Assembly: GCA_026707745.1 (NCBI GenBank)
Contig: JAPOWG010000011.1
Coordinates: forward strand, 1 to 64,000
Direction: 5' to 3'
Source: Chloroflexota bacterium
Lineage (GTDB): Bacteria; Chloroflexota; Anaerolineae; Aggregatilineales; Phototrophicaceae
DNA length: 64,000 nucleotides
Each line of letters starts with the position of its first letter. Position 1 is the stretch's first letter. The notes under the pieces were generated by a model, which searched no databases, was not told the origin of the DNA, and worked only from the letters and a program-made list of their open reading frames with translations. Below are positions 17,750-26,189 of this stretch, piece after piece. The translations under genes were made by a program, and so were the position numbers.

Positions 17750-18358
17750 CTACTGTATATTGTCTTCCAGCGCCTTGATGGCGACTTGTTTGTCATCGGC
17801 GCGAATCGCGTCCAGAATGCGCTTATGCTCACGGTAGCTCTCCATGATGTCGTCGAGACGATTGTAGCGCATCATCATACGCATGGCGATCGGCTGCCAG
17901 AGCGCGAACAGGTCTTTATCGTCGTGGCTGCGGATGATTGCCTGGTGGAAGCGCAGATCGTGTTCGGTCAAGGCATCGACATCGGAGGATTCGCAAGCTG
18001 CTTTGATGTCGGCCAGAATAGCGTCCCAGTGTTCGAGATCTTCCGGGGTGATGCGTTCGAAAATACTATCGAGCACGAAGACCTCGATCTTGCGGCGCAG
18101 CTCGACGACCAGGGGTCGCACTTCCACGCTCGGGTTTTGCGCCACGCGCACGCCCTTGTTCGGTTCCAAGACTAGCAGGCCTTGCTGTGACAATTGACGG
18201 AAGGCCTCGCGCACTGGGCCTCGACTGACGCCGAATCGTTCGGAAAGATCAATCTCGCGCAAGGGATCGCCCGGCTTGAGCTTGCTCGACAGCACATCTT
18301 GTCGCAGGCGAGCTGCGATTTGTTCTGGCAAGGTGCGATAGATTTCAATCGCGGGCAT
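17750..18358 (-). CDS. GntR/FCD-family transcriptional regulator
   Basis: 202 aa. An N-terminal winged helix (residues ~8-75, with RFGVSRGPVREAFRQLSQQG) is followed by an all-helical FCD ligand domain (~85-200) that keeps the metal/ligand pattern DLRFHQAI and a later EHKRILDAI. It lies 34 bp downstream of the dppC gene, so it is probably the last gene of the dppBC-gntR operon and autoregulated. Palindromes of the type expected for this family occur at four promoters of the surrounding island (13882, 20600, 21867, 33835). FCD regulators usually sense sugar acids or carboxylates, which fits a catabolic intermediate as inducer. The protein is slightly shorter than the usual 220-240 aa. Confidence 0.9.
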   Translation of the reverse strand: MPAIEIYRTLPEQIAARLRQDVLSSKLKPGDPLREIDLSERFGVSRGPVREAFRQLSQQGLLVLEPNKGVRVAQNPSVEVRPLVVELRRKIEVFVLDSIFERITPEDLEHWDAILADIKAACESSDVDALTEHDLRFHQAIIRSHDDKDLFALWQPIAMRMMMRYNRLDDIMESYREHKRILDAIRADDKQVAIKALEDNIQ

Positions 18359-18392
18359 TTGGTCTGACCCCGTACTTGGATAAACGAAGGCG

Positions 18393-19538
18393 CTACTGCT
18401 TATATGGATCGGCGGCGTCGCGCAGTCCGTCGCCGAGGAAGTTAAAGCTCAATACGGTCACGATCACATAGAGGCCGGGAATCAGCAACCAGGGGCTCTG
18501 GCTCAAGGCACGGATGTTTTGCGCGTCTTGCAGCAAAACCCCCCAACTCACGGCGGGCGGGCGGATTCCTATTTGGAGGAAGCTCAGGGCGGTCTCGGCA
18601 AGGATCATGCCCGGCACGGACAAGCTGAGGACGACGATCAGAAAGCTGGCGAATGAGGGCAGCAAGTGTTTGACAATGATCTCGTAGTCGCCCATGTTGG
18701 AGATACGCGCCGCCATGACAAAATCGGCTTCGCGCAATTCCAGCAGTTTGCCGCGGACCGCGCGGGCCAGCGGCGGCCAGCTCAGCACTGCTAAAACTGT
18801 GCTTATGGCAAGGTAGTCTTGTATGGATGACCATTGGGGAGGCAAGGCCGCTGAAAGCGCCATCCATAACGGAAGCTGTGGAATGGAGACAATGAACTCG
18901 ATGACGCGCTGCGCGACGACATCGACCTTGCCGCCGAAATAGCCGGAAATGCCGCCTATCAGACAGCCGAAGCAAAAGCTGATGACGACGCTGATAAAGC
19001 CGATGGAAAGCGATATCCGAGCGCCAACAATGGTGCGAGAATACAGATCTCGTCCCAATTCATCGGTGCCAAAAGGGAAGTAGACGCCGGGCGCGTCAAC
19101 GCCGAGCAAATGAATATCTGTATCTAATATGCCCAGAAGCTTGTAGGGCAATCCTTTTACAAAGAATCTCAAGTGAAAACGTTCTGAGGTATCTTCCGTG
19201 TAATTCCGCCGCAGGGTTTCCATATCCAGTTCCTGTTTCAGCTGATAAATGAAGGGAACCAGGTGGAAATTGCCGGCCTCATCAATGAAATGCAATGCTT
19301 GCGGCGGCGCTTTGGCGTATTTGACGTGGCGCTTCTGGTAGTCGTTAATCGTGAAGAATTCGGCGAATATGGCCAGCGAATACAAAAAGATGATCACCAA
19401 CAGCGACGACATGGCCAGGCGATGCCGGCGGAACTTGCGCCAAACCAGTTGCCGTTGCGACGCAAGATAATAGGCCTCATTGAATTCGGCAGATTCTAAC
19501 TTTCCCTTGGACCGCTTTAAGCCAATCAAGCGTAACAA
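18393..19538 (-). CDS. peptide/sugar ABC importer permease, DppC type
   Basis: 381 aa inner-membrane permease of the peptide/opine/nickel (PepT) importer class. One N-terminal helix (~43-65), a large external loop (~66-165), then five hydrophobic segments with the cytoplasmic EAA-type loop (LRGKLLELREADFVMAARI). The loop between helices 1 and 2 is longer than usual for DppC. The start is TTG at 19538, preceded by GAGGAAG. It follows dppB by 12 bp. Family-5 importers in Chloroflexota often move oligosaccharides rather than peptides; the setting favours oligosaccharide. Confidence 0.9.
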   Translation of the reverse strand: MLRLIGLKRSKGKLESAEFNEAYYLASQRQLVWRKFRRHRLAMSSLLVIIFLYSLAIFAEFFTINDYQKRHVKYAKAPPQALHFIDEAGNFHLVPFIYQLKQELDMETLRRNYTEDTSERFHLRFFVKGLPYKLLGILDTDIHLLGVDAPGVYFPFGTDELGRDLYSRTIVGARISLSIGFISVVISFCFGCLIGGISGYFGGKVDVVAQRVIEFIVSIPQLPLWMALSAALPPQWSSIQDYLAISTVLAVLSWPPLARAVRGKLLELREADFVMAARISNMGDYEIIVKHLLPSFASFLIVVLSLSVPGMILAETALSFLQIGIRPPAVSWGVLLQDAQNIRALSQSPWLLIPGLYVIVTVLSFNFLGDGLRDAADPYKQ

Positions 19539-19550
19539 ATCGTCTTCCTC

Positions 19551-20549
19551 TCAACTCGCGGCGCGTTCCATGCGTATGCGCGGATCGACGATCACCAGAA
19601 GAATATCGGAGACGGTCGTGCCGATCACCGTCAAGATTGTGACAAACATCAACAGGGTCGCGGTCAAAAACGTGTCCTGCGTGATGAGCGCGCGATAGAG
19701 CATTGGTCCCGCTGTTGGCAGGCCCAGCACAATAGCAGTGATAGTCCCGCCAGATATCAGAGAGGGGAAGAGCCAAGCCAGGCTGCTAACGATGGGGTTC
19801 AGGGCTACGCGGACCGGATACTTGAACAGTAGCGTAACTTCTCCCACTCCTTTGCTCCTGGCGGTGATGACATACTGCTTGTTCAATTCGTCCAGCAAGG
19901 TGCCGCGCAAGACTCGAATCATGCCAGCGGTCCCCGCCGTGCCGACGACGATGATTGGGATGGGCAGATGCAAGGCGAGATCTCCGATTTTTGCCAGACT
20001 CCAGGGCGCGTACAGGTACTCAGGGGAGAAGAGCCCGGTCAGGTTCAGCCCGAAGGACTTAAACCCGATGTATAGCAGGATCAAGGCCAGCATGAAGTTG
20101 GGTATCGCCAAGCCGATAAAACCGACGATAGATACCACATAGTCCCCGACGGAATACTGGTGGGTGGCCGAGTAGATCCCGATGGGAATGGCGACCGCGT
20201 AGGTAAAGATCGCGCTGAGGATAGCGATGGTGAATGTCAAGATCAGCCGTTCGCCGATCAGATCGCGAACAGGCTGCTGATAGTCGTAGGAAAAGCCAAA
20301 CTCCCCATTCAGCACCTGACCGAACCACTTGAAGTAGCGTAAATGCAGCGGCAAATCCAATCCGTACTGCATGCGCAAAGCCTCTACGATCTCTTCTTCA
20401 AGTTGTTCGCCGGTGTTCTGTTCAAGGCGCGCAATATATGTGGAAAGATAATCGCCGGGCGGCAACTGAATGACGATGAACGTCACAACAGAAACCATCC
20501 ACAGCAAAAAAATCATGTAGATAAAGCGTTGAAATACGTAACTTTTCAT
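19551..20549 (-). CDS. peptide/sugar ABC importer permease, DppB type
   Basis: 332 aa, six membrane segments. It opens with the typical FQRFIYMIFLLWMVSVVTF helix and has the EAA loop LLDELNKQYVITARSKGVGE. First gene of the dppB-dppC-gntR operon. A promoter TTGACA/TAAACT lies upstream on the minus strand, with its -35 inside the operator at 20600-20625. The matching ATPases are encoded 13 kb away (31740-33801) under the same operator type, and the binding proteins between them. Confidence 0.9.
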   Translation of the reverse strand: MKSYVFQRFIYMIFLLWMVSVVTFIVIQLPPGDYLSTYIARLEQNTGEQLEEEIVEALRMQYGLDLPLHLRYFKWFGQVLNGEFGFSYDYQQPVRDLIGERLILTFTIAILSAIFTYAVAIPIGIYSATHQYSVGDYVVSIVGFIGLAIPNFMLALILLYIGFKSFGLNLTGLFSPEYLYAPWSLAKIGDLALHLPIPIIVVGTAGTAGMIRVLRGTLLDELNKQYVITARSKGVGEVTLLFKYPVRVALNPIVSSLAWLFPSLISGGTITAIVLGLPTAGPMLYRALITQDTFLTATLLMFVTILTVIGTTVSDILLVIVDPRIRMERAAS

Positions 20550-20578
20550 CTGGCGGGCACCCAGGAAAACACGAAGAA

Positions 20579-20646
20579 AGTTTAACAGCGGCGCTGAAAA
20601 TTGTCAACAATGTACACTTGACAATCGCGCGCGAATTGAATAATTT
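20579..20646. promoter_or_regulatory. divergent promoters with operator, site 2 of 4
   Basis: Palindrome ATTGTCAA (20600-20607), 10-bp spacer with TGTACA, TTGACAAT (20618-20625): the same 26-bp geometry as site 1. Minus strand: TTGACA (20602-20607), 17 bp, TAAACT (20579-20584) for dppB. Plus strand: TTGACA (20618-20623), 17 bp, TAATTT (20641-20646) for the enolase-superfamily gene. Each operator arm therefore doubles as a -35 element, one per direction, so one bound regulator would shut both promoters. Confidence 0.75.
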
Positions 20647-20731
20647 CAGTTGCAGTCGGGCAATATATTCTTGGACCGGCGACCATTCCCAGCGGTCATG
20701 CAACGGACCGCGAAACAAGCATGCGAAGACG

Positions 20732-21826
20732 ATGACGACAAGCATTCGTTCTGTTGATACGCATCACTATAACTTGCCTTTGACCCACCCCATGACGGAC
20801 GCGTCTCATGGTGTGATGACGCATTTTGAGGTTGTCATGGTGAGGTTGGCAAGCGAATCCGGCCTAGAGGGCTGTGGATACACTTATACCATCGGCGTTG
20901 GCGGCGCGGCGATTCGCGCCCTGATAGAAGTCGACCTGAAACCGCTGCTATTGGGCCAAGACGCGGAGCGCATTGAGCAGATCTGGGACTCGATGTGGCG
21001 ACATACGCACTATGTCGGGCGGGGCGGACTGGTCTCCTTCGCTATGTCAGCGGTAGATATCGCGCTGTGGGACCTCAAGGGCAAACAGGAAAAGGCGCCG
21101 CTTTGGAAGCTGTTGGGCGGTCATTCCGGCCAAGCGAAGGCTTATGCTGGCGGCATTGACTTGCAATTGGGACCTGAGGAACTGGTAGAGCAGACGCGCT
21201 GCAATATGGACAAAGGCTTTCGAGCGATCAAGATCAAGGTTGGACGCGACAAGCTTAGCGAAGACGTCCAGCGCGTCCGCGCTGTGCGCGATTTTATCGG
21301 TCCCGACATGCCCTTGATGGTCGATGCCAACATGCGCTGGACGGCCGAAACGGCGATCAAGGCCGCCCGCAGATTCCGCGATTACGATGTCTTTTGGTTG
21401 GAAGAACCGACGATCCCCGACGACTACAAAGGCATGGCGCGCATAGCCAGGGAGGGCGGTTTAGCGGTCGCGGCCGGCGAGAATTTGCATACGGTGTATG
21501 AGTTTAGGCATACTATTGAGGAGGGTATGATCGCCTTCCCAGAACCGGATGTCTCGAACATAGGCGGCATCACAAACTGGATGCGGGTGGCGAAGCTGGC
21601 CTACGCGCACAATTTGGCGGTGACATCGCATGGCGTGCACGAAATCCACCTGCATTTGTTGGGGGCGATTCCGAATGCTTCGTACCTGGAGGTACACAGC
21701 TTTGGGTTGGAACGCTTTATGGAAAATCCACCCGAGTTGAATGACGGCGTCATGCGAGCGTCGAACAAACCCGGGCACGGGGTGGCATTTGATCACGATG
21801 CGCTGCGTCAGTTTGAAGTGACTTGA
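20732..21826 (+). CDS. enolase-superfamily enzyme, mandelate-racemase subgroup
   Basis: 364 aa from ATG 20732 (upstream in-frame codons lie within the promoter region). Catalytic pattern of the MR subgroup: KIK with Lys167/Lys169, metal ligands Asp198 (VDAN), Glu224 (LEEP) and Glu250 (AGEN), and a possible Asp273/His300 dyad (PDVSN; TSHGVH). Enzymes of this group dehydrate, racemise or cycloisomerise sugar acids; 3,6-anhydro-L-galactonate cycloisomerase of marine agar degraders belongs to this superfamily. With GH117 enzymes and a KduD-like SDR sharing the island, a cycloisomerase or sugar-acid dehydratase role is likely. The exact substrate is not readable from sequence. Confidence 0.88.
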   Translation: MTTSIRSVDTHHYNLPLTHPMTDASHGVMTHFEVVMVRLASESGLEGCGYTYTIGVGGAAIRALIEVDLKPLLLGQDAERIEQIWDSMWRHTHYVGRGGLVSFAMSAVDIALWDLKGKQEKAPLWKLLGGHSGQAKAYAGGIDLQLGPEELVEQTRCNMDKGFRAIKIKVGRDKLSEDVQRVRAVRDFIGPDMPLMVDANMRWTAETAIKAARRFRDYDVFWLEEPTIPDDYKGMARIAREGGLAVAAGENLHTVYEFRHTIEEGMIAFPEPDVSNIGGITNWMRVAKLAYAHNLAVTSHGVHEIHLHLLGAIPNASYLEVHSFGLERFMENPPELNDGVMRASNKPGHGVAFDHDALRQFEVT

Positions 21827-21861
21827 TGGAATCATGATCGAGGGAGCTTGGAGAAACGCGA

Positions 21862-21889
21862 TTGAATTGTCAACAATGGACAATATACA
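21862..21889 (+). promoter_or_regulatory. operator-overlapped promoter, site 3 of 4
   Basis: TTGAAT (21862-21867), 16-bp spacer, TATACA (21884-21889). The spacer is filled by TTGTCAACAATGGACAA, whose left 13 bases equal the left half of site 2. The right arm is weaker (GGACAA instead of TTGACAA). It would control the first binding-protein gene at 22022. Confidence 0.65.
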
Positions 21890-22021
21890 TCGCAAGTTTT
21901 ACCTATCGGGCGCTTCGTGCGCTCATGCGGGAAAGCGCGTGATGCAAGGAGGTGAAGGGCGAATCAGGATGTTCCAATGGCAATCGCATTTGATAGTCCA
22001 ATACTTGAAAGGACAGGTTCC

Positions 22022-24025
22022 ATGAAACGAATCATTTTTGTTCTAGTGCTGATCACAAGCATGTTGCTGATATCGACGGGCGCGCTCGCGCAAGATATGG
22101 GCGAGCGGGTCTATCCCTTCCAATATGCTGACCTCGATGCTTATACGGCCGCTACCGGGGACACAATTGACAGCTATGGCGAAGCGCCTATGCTCGCGGA
22201 ACGCGTCGCAGCCGGCGAATTGCCGCCGGTTGAAGAGCGGCTCCCGGCACAGCCCTTGGTGGTGCAACCCCTGGAGACCGTCGGCCACTATGGCGGCGAA
22301 TTGGCGGGACCCTCGACCAATCCCACCTGTTGCGGTTGGGATGCGCTGGAGATGCGCTTGCAGAAGCTGCTGACCATCGATACCGACTTGACCAGCATCA
22401 TCCCCAATATCGCGCAAGCATTTGAGATCTCGGATGACCAAAGGACCTATACCATTCATTTACGCGAAGGCCACAAGTGGTCCGATGGCGAGCCTTTTAC
22501 AACGGAAGACTTCCGCTTCTATTTCGAAGATGTCCTGGGAAACACCGATTTGACGCCTACGCCCGGCGGTCCCTGGGCTCGCAGCGGCGAGTTGCCGGCA
22601 TTCGAGGTCATTGACGAGACGACAGTGCGCTATACCTATGCCGAACCCTATCCCAGTTTGGTTGTCGCATTAGGCAGTGAAGTCGGCAATCGCGGCTTCC
22701 GCCCGGCGCATTACTTCAAGCAACTCCATATCGACTACAATCCCGACGCGAATGCGCTGGCGGAGGAAGCGGGCTTCGACGACTGGGTCCAGATGTTCAA
22801 CGCCAAGGGCAACCCCTACACCTTTACCTGGAATCTCGGTTCAGAGACGGATCCATTTGCGCCAACCTTGAACACTTTTGTCTTCGCCGGTGAAGATTCC
22901 TTCGGCAACAAGATCTACGAACGCAACGCTTACTTCTTCAAGGTGGATGTCGAAGGCAATCAGTTGCCATACACCGATAGCTTGCGGCGCATTCTGGTTG
23001 AGGACTTGCAAGTGCAAGATCTGAAGGGTATCGCGGGCGAATACAGCCACTATGGCTGGGGTACGCTTTTGAGCTTCCCGACCTATCGCGAGAACGAAGA
23101 AGCCGGCAACTACCGTACCGCGCTGGCCGAATACAGCCGCGGCAACGAATACTCGATCATGTTCAACTTCACCACCGAAGATGAGGGCTTGCGCGAGATC
23201 TTCTGGGATATTCGTTTCCGTCAGGCCATGTCCGTGGCCATCAACCGCGAAGAGATCAACGAATTGGTTTACTTCGGATTGGCCAATCCCTCTCAAGCAG
23301 CGCCCGTGCCGGCGTCGGCTTTCTACGAACCCTGGATGACAAGCAATTACGCGCAATTCGACCCCGATCTGTCGAATCAATTGCTCGACGAAATGGGTCT
23401 CGACCAGCGCGATGCCGATGGCTTCCGCCTGCGCCCGGATGGCGAAACGCTCTTCATTAACTTCCAGGTTTCGGTACCGGAAGACGCCTGGCGCAAAATC
23501 GGCGAATTGGTGACCGACTACTGGAACGCTGTCGGCGTCAAGACCAATTACAAGCTGATCGAAATTGGCCTGTATCGTGAATTGCGCAATGGCAACCAGG
23601 TTGACATGGCGGCTTGGGGCCTGGACATTGTCGATATCGGCGAAGTGGCTACCCGTTTGACGAACCTGCGTCCGCACTGGGGAGCCCGCGCTTCCGGTCA
23701 TCTCTGGCGGCAGTGGCTGCAAAGCGATGGCGAGAACGGTATGGAACCGCCGCAGGAGATCCAAGATTTGTGGAATGTCGGCGAAGACTTCCTTGATGCG
23801 CCCTACGGTTCCGACGAATGGCTGGAATTGGGCAAGCAGTTCTACAAGATGTCCATGGAAGGCTTGTATCAGATCGGCACCATTCAGCGTCCGCCGCAAC
23901 CGCTTCTGTTCAAGAAGAACCTCAAGAACACGCCTCCCAACGATACTACCGGCCAGTGGAGCTGGAGCTATCGTCAGTGGGTCTTGTTCCTGCCGGAGCA
24001 ATGGTACTTTGAGGGCGGCATGTAA
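22022..24025 (+). CDS. family-5 solute-binding protein (paralog 1)
   Basis: 667 aa extracytoplasmic binding protein of the DppA/OppA class. Signal peptide residues 1-22 (MKRIIF, hydrophobic core, cleavage after ALA before Gln); no lipobox Cys, so it is secreted or held another way. Family features: NIAQAFEISDD then TIHLREGHKWSDGEPFTTED, and RFRQAMSVAINREEINELVY. The start at 22022 has AAAGGACA upstream; the longer frame lacks a signal peptide at its beginning. It feeds the DppBC/DppDF transporter of this island. It is large for the family (usually 500-600 aa), a size shared by its tandem paralog. Confidence 0.92.
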   Translation: MKRIIFVLVLITSMLLISTGALAQDMGERVYPFQYADLDAYTAATGDTIDSYGEAPMLAERVAAGELPPVEERLPAQPLVVQPLETVGHYGGELAGPSTNPTCCGWDALEMRLQKLLTIDTDLTSIIPNIAQAFEISDDQRTYTIHLREGHKWSDGEPFTTEDFRFYFEDVLGNTDLTPTPGGPWARSGELPAFEVIDETTVRYTYAEPYPSLVVALGSEVGNRGFRPAHYFKQLHIDYNPDANALAEEAGFDDWVQMFNAKGNPYTFTWNLGSETDPFAPTLNTFVFAGEDSFGNKIYERNAYFFKVDVEGNQLPYTDSLRRILVEDLQVQDLKGIAGEYSHYGWGTLLSFPTYRENEEAGNYRTALAEYSRGNEYSIMFNFTTEDEGLREIFWDIRFRQAMSVAINREEINELVYFGLANPSQAAPVPASAFYEPWMTSNYAQFDPDLSNQLLDEMGLDQRDADGFRLRPDGETLFINFQVSVPEDAWRKIGELVTDYWNAVGVKTNYKLIEIGLYRELRNGNQVDMAAWGLDIVDIGEVATRLTNLRPHWGARASGHLWRQWLQSDGENGMEPPQEIQDLWNVGEDFLDAPYGSDEWLELGKQFYKMSMEGLYQIGTIQRPPQPLLFKKNLKNTPPNDTTGQWSWSYRQWVLFLPEQWYFEGGM

Positions 24026-24047
24026 GGCGCCCAATATGTGACAGAGC

Positions 24048-24078
24048 AAAGGGATTGGCGTATAATGTCAATCCCTTT
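24048..24078 (+). terminator. hairpin between the two binding-protein genes
   Basis: Perfect 10-bp stem AAAGGGATTG/CAATCCCTTT with an 11-nt loop, followed by TTGG. It may act as terminator or as a stabilising 3' end. The loop includes TATAAT, so a weak promoter for the second gene is also possible. Confidence 0.6.
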
Positions 24079-24104
24079 TGGTTTCCGGATGAAAGGAAAA
24101 CAAT

Positions 24105-26108
24105 ATGAAACTGTCAAGAATACTGTTTATTGCGCTGGTTCTTTTGGGAGTCAGCGGGCTTGCCTTCGGGCAAAGCATCAGCGAAAAGACGTATCCTCAG
24201 CAATATGGATCGCCCAGCGCCTATGAGAGCGCAACCGGCAACATGGTCGGTTCTTCTTACAGCGAGTCGCCGCTCTTGGCGGACCGCGTGGCGGCCGGTG
24301 AGTTGCCCCCGGTCGATGAACGCTTGCCCGATGAGCCGGTAGTTGTCGAACCGCTCGATTCGATCGGCGTCTACGGCGGCGAACTGGCTGGTCCGGCGAC
24401 CAGCCCGACCTGCTGCGGCTGGGACGTCTCGGAAATGGTGATGCAGAAGCTCTTCACCATCGACACCGATTTACAGTCAATCATCCCCAATATTGCGCAA
24501 GGATATGAGGTTTCCGACGACTTGAGGCAGTTGACCGTATTCCTGCGCGAAGGGCACAAGTGGTCGGATGGTCATCCCTTCACATCGGAAGACTTCCGAT
24601 TCTGGTTCGAGGACATTCTGTGGGACCAAGACGTAACCGGCGGCATTCCCGGCGAATGGCGCCCGGGCGGCGAAAAACCCACGCTGGAGGTCATTGACGA
24701 GACCACGGTGCGTTACACCTTTGCCATCCCGCATCCGTCAATGATTGTGCGCATGGCCAGCAATCCGCGCCATCGCGGTTTCCGCGCGGCGCATTACTTC
24801 AAGCAGTTCCACATCAAATACAATCCCGATGCCGACAAGTTAGCGGCGGACGAAGGCTTTGACGGCTGGTCGCAGATGTTGAACGCGCGCTTGCGCCCGA
24901 ATACCCACACCGGCACAACTGCTACCGATACAATTGTCGGCATACCGACCCTGAACACATTTATGTACGCCGGGGAAGACTCCTTCGGCAACAAGAACTT
25001 CGAGCGCAATCCCTACTTCTTCAAGGTGGATATCGCCGGCAATCAGTTGCCCTATACCGATGGGCTGCGGCGCGTCCTGGTGGAAGATCTCCAAGTGCAA
25101 GACCTGCGCGCCATCGCCGGGGAATACAGCCACTTCGGCTGGGGAAAATTGCTCAGCGTCCCCACCTACCGCGAAAATGAAGAGGCCGGCGGCTATCGCG
25201 TCGCGCTGGTCACGTATAACCGCGGCAACGAATACAGCATGATGTTCAATCTGACGCATCCCGATCCCGTCATGCGCGAGATCTTCAACGATGTACGCTT
25301 CCGCCAGGCGATGTCGGTGGCCATCGACCGTAACGAGATCAACGAATTGATCTATTTCGGTTTGGCCACGCCATCACAATCGGCGCCGACGCCGGACTCC
25401 AATTTCTACGAGCCCTGGATGACCGATCACTTCGCCGAATACGATCCCGACAGGGCCAACGAACTGCTTGACGAAATCGGCCTGGATCAACGCGACGGCG
25501 ACGGTTTCCGTTTGCGTCCCGATGGCGAGACCCTGTTCATCAACATGCAGGTGGCTGTTCCGGAGGAGGCTTGGGGCAAGATCGCCGAATTGGCCGTCTC
25601 TTACTGGAACGCGGTCGGCGTTAAGTCCCAGTTGAAGTTGATCGAACGCGGCTTGTACACGGAATTGCGCGGCACGGGCGGGCACGATATCGCCGGTTGG
25701 GGTTTGGATATCGTCGATATTGGCGAATTCTCCGGCGCGATCGGCAATATCCGTCCCAATTGGGGGGCGCGCGCCGGCTCGAAGGAGTGGTTCGACTGGC
25801 TGAATTCGGGCGGAGCCAAAGGGACCGAGCCACCTGAGGACATCAAGGAACTGTGGGATCTCAGCCAGCTTTGGTTGCAGCAGCCCTATGGCTCGGATTC
25901 CTATCTGGAGATCGGCAAGCAATTCCACGACATGACCTTCCGCGGTCTCTACCAGATCGGCACTGTGCAGCGTCCTCCGCAGCCCTTGCTCTTCAGGAAG
26001 ACGCTCAAGAACACGCCGCCGAACGATACCGAGGGGCTTTGGAGCTTCAGCTACCGCCAATGGGTCATGTTCATGCCCGAGCAGTGGTACTACGAAGACG
26101 GTAGCTGA
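24105..26108 (+). CDS. family-5 solute-binding protein (paralog 2)
   Basis: 667 aa, the same length as the preceding gene and similar along its whole length: shared blocks include CCGWD, FTIDTDLQSIIPNIAQ, GHKWSDG, EYSHFGWGKLLS, LDQRDGDGFRLRPDGETLF and the C-terminal PPNDT segment. Signal peptide residues ~1-22 ending in LAFG. The start has AAAGGAAA eight bases upstream. It clearly arose by tandem duplication. Differences cluster around residues 180-195 and 260-280, so the two proteins may bind related but distinct ligands. A strong terminator follows the gene. Confidence 0.92.
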   Translation: MKLSRILFIALVLLGVSGLAFGQSISEKTYPQQYGSPSAYESATGNMVGSSYSESPLLADRVAAGELPPVDERLPDEPVVVEPLDSIGVYGGELAGPATSPTCCGWDVSEMVMQKLFTIDTDLQSIIPNIAQGYEVSDDLRQLTVFLREGHKWSDGHPFTSEDFRFWFEDILWDQDVTGGIPGEWRPGGEKPTLEVIDETTVRYTFAIPHPSMIVRMASNPRHRGFRAAHYFKQFHIKYNPDADKLAADEGFDGWSQMLNARLRPNTHTGTTATDTIVGIPTLNTFMYAGEDSFGNKNFERNPYFFKVDIAGNQLPYTDGLRRVLVEDLQVQDLRAIAGEYSHFGWGKLLSVPTYRENEEAGGYRVALVTYNRGNEYSMMFNLTHPDPVMREIFNDVRFRQAMSVAIDRNEINELIYFGLATPSQSAPTPDSNFYEPWMTDHFAEYDPDRANELLDEIGLDQRDGDGFRLRPDGETLFINMQVAVPEEAWGKIAELAVSYWNAVGVKSQLKLIERGLYTELRGTGGHDIAGWGLDIVDIGEFSGAIGNIRPNWGARAGSKEWFDWLNSGGAKGTEPPEDIKELWDLSQLWLQQPYGSDSYLEIGKQFHDMTFRGLYQIGTVQRPPQPLLFRKTLKNTPPNDTEGLWSFSYRQWVMFMPEQWYYEDGS

Positions 26109-26134
26109 CATTTCACAACATAAAGCGCGAACGC

Positions 26135-26170
26135 TATGTGGCATGGCGAAATCGTCATGCCACATATTTT
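26135..26170 (+). terminator. rho-independent terminator after binding protein 2
   Basis: Perfect stem ATGTGGCATG (26136-26145)/CATGCCACAT (26156-26165) with a 10-nt loop, followed by ATTTT. It separates the binding-protein genes from the third GH117 gene. Confidence 0.8.
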
Positions 26171-26189
26171 ACTTGCGGCGAGGAAGACA

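Noticed and set aside
22841..24049. 402-aa open frame on the minus strand across the first binding-protein gene
   Set aside because: It is the antisense shadow of the family-5 binding protein, whose own frame has a signal peptide, ribosome binding site and family motifs. GC-rich codon bias keeps the opposite strand open.
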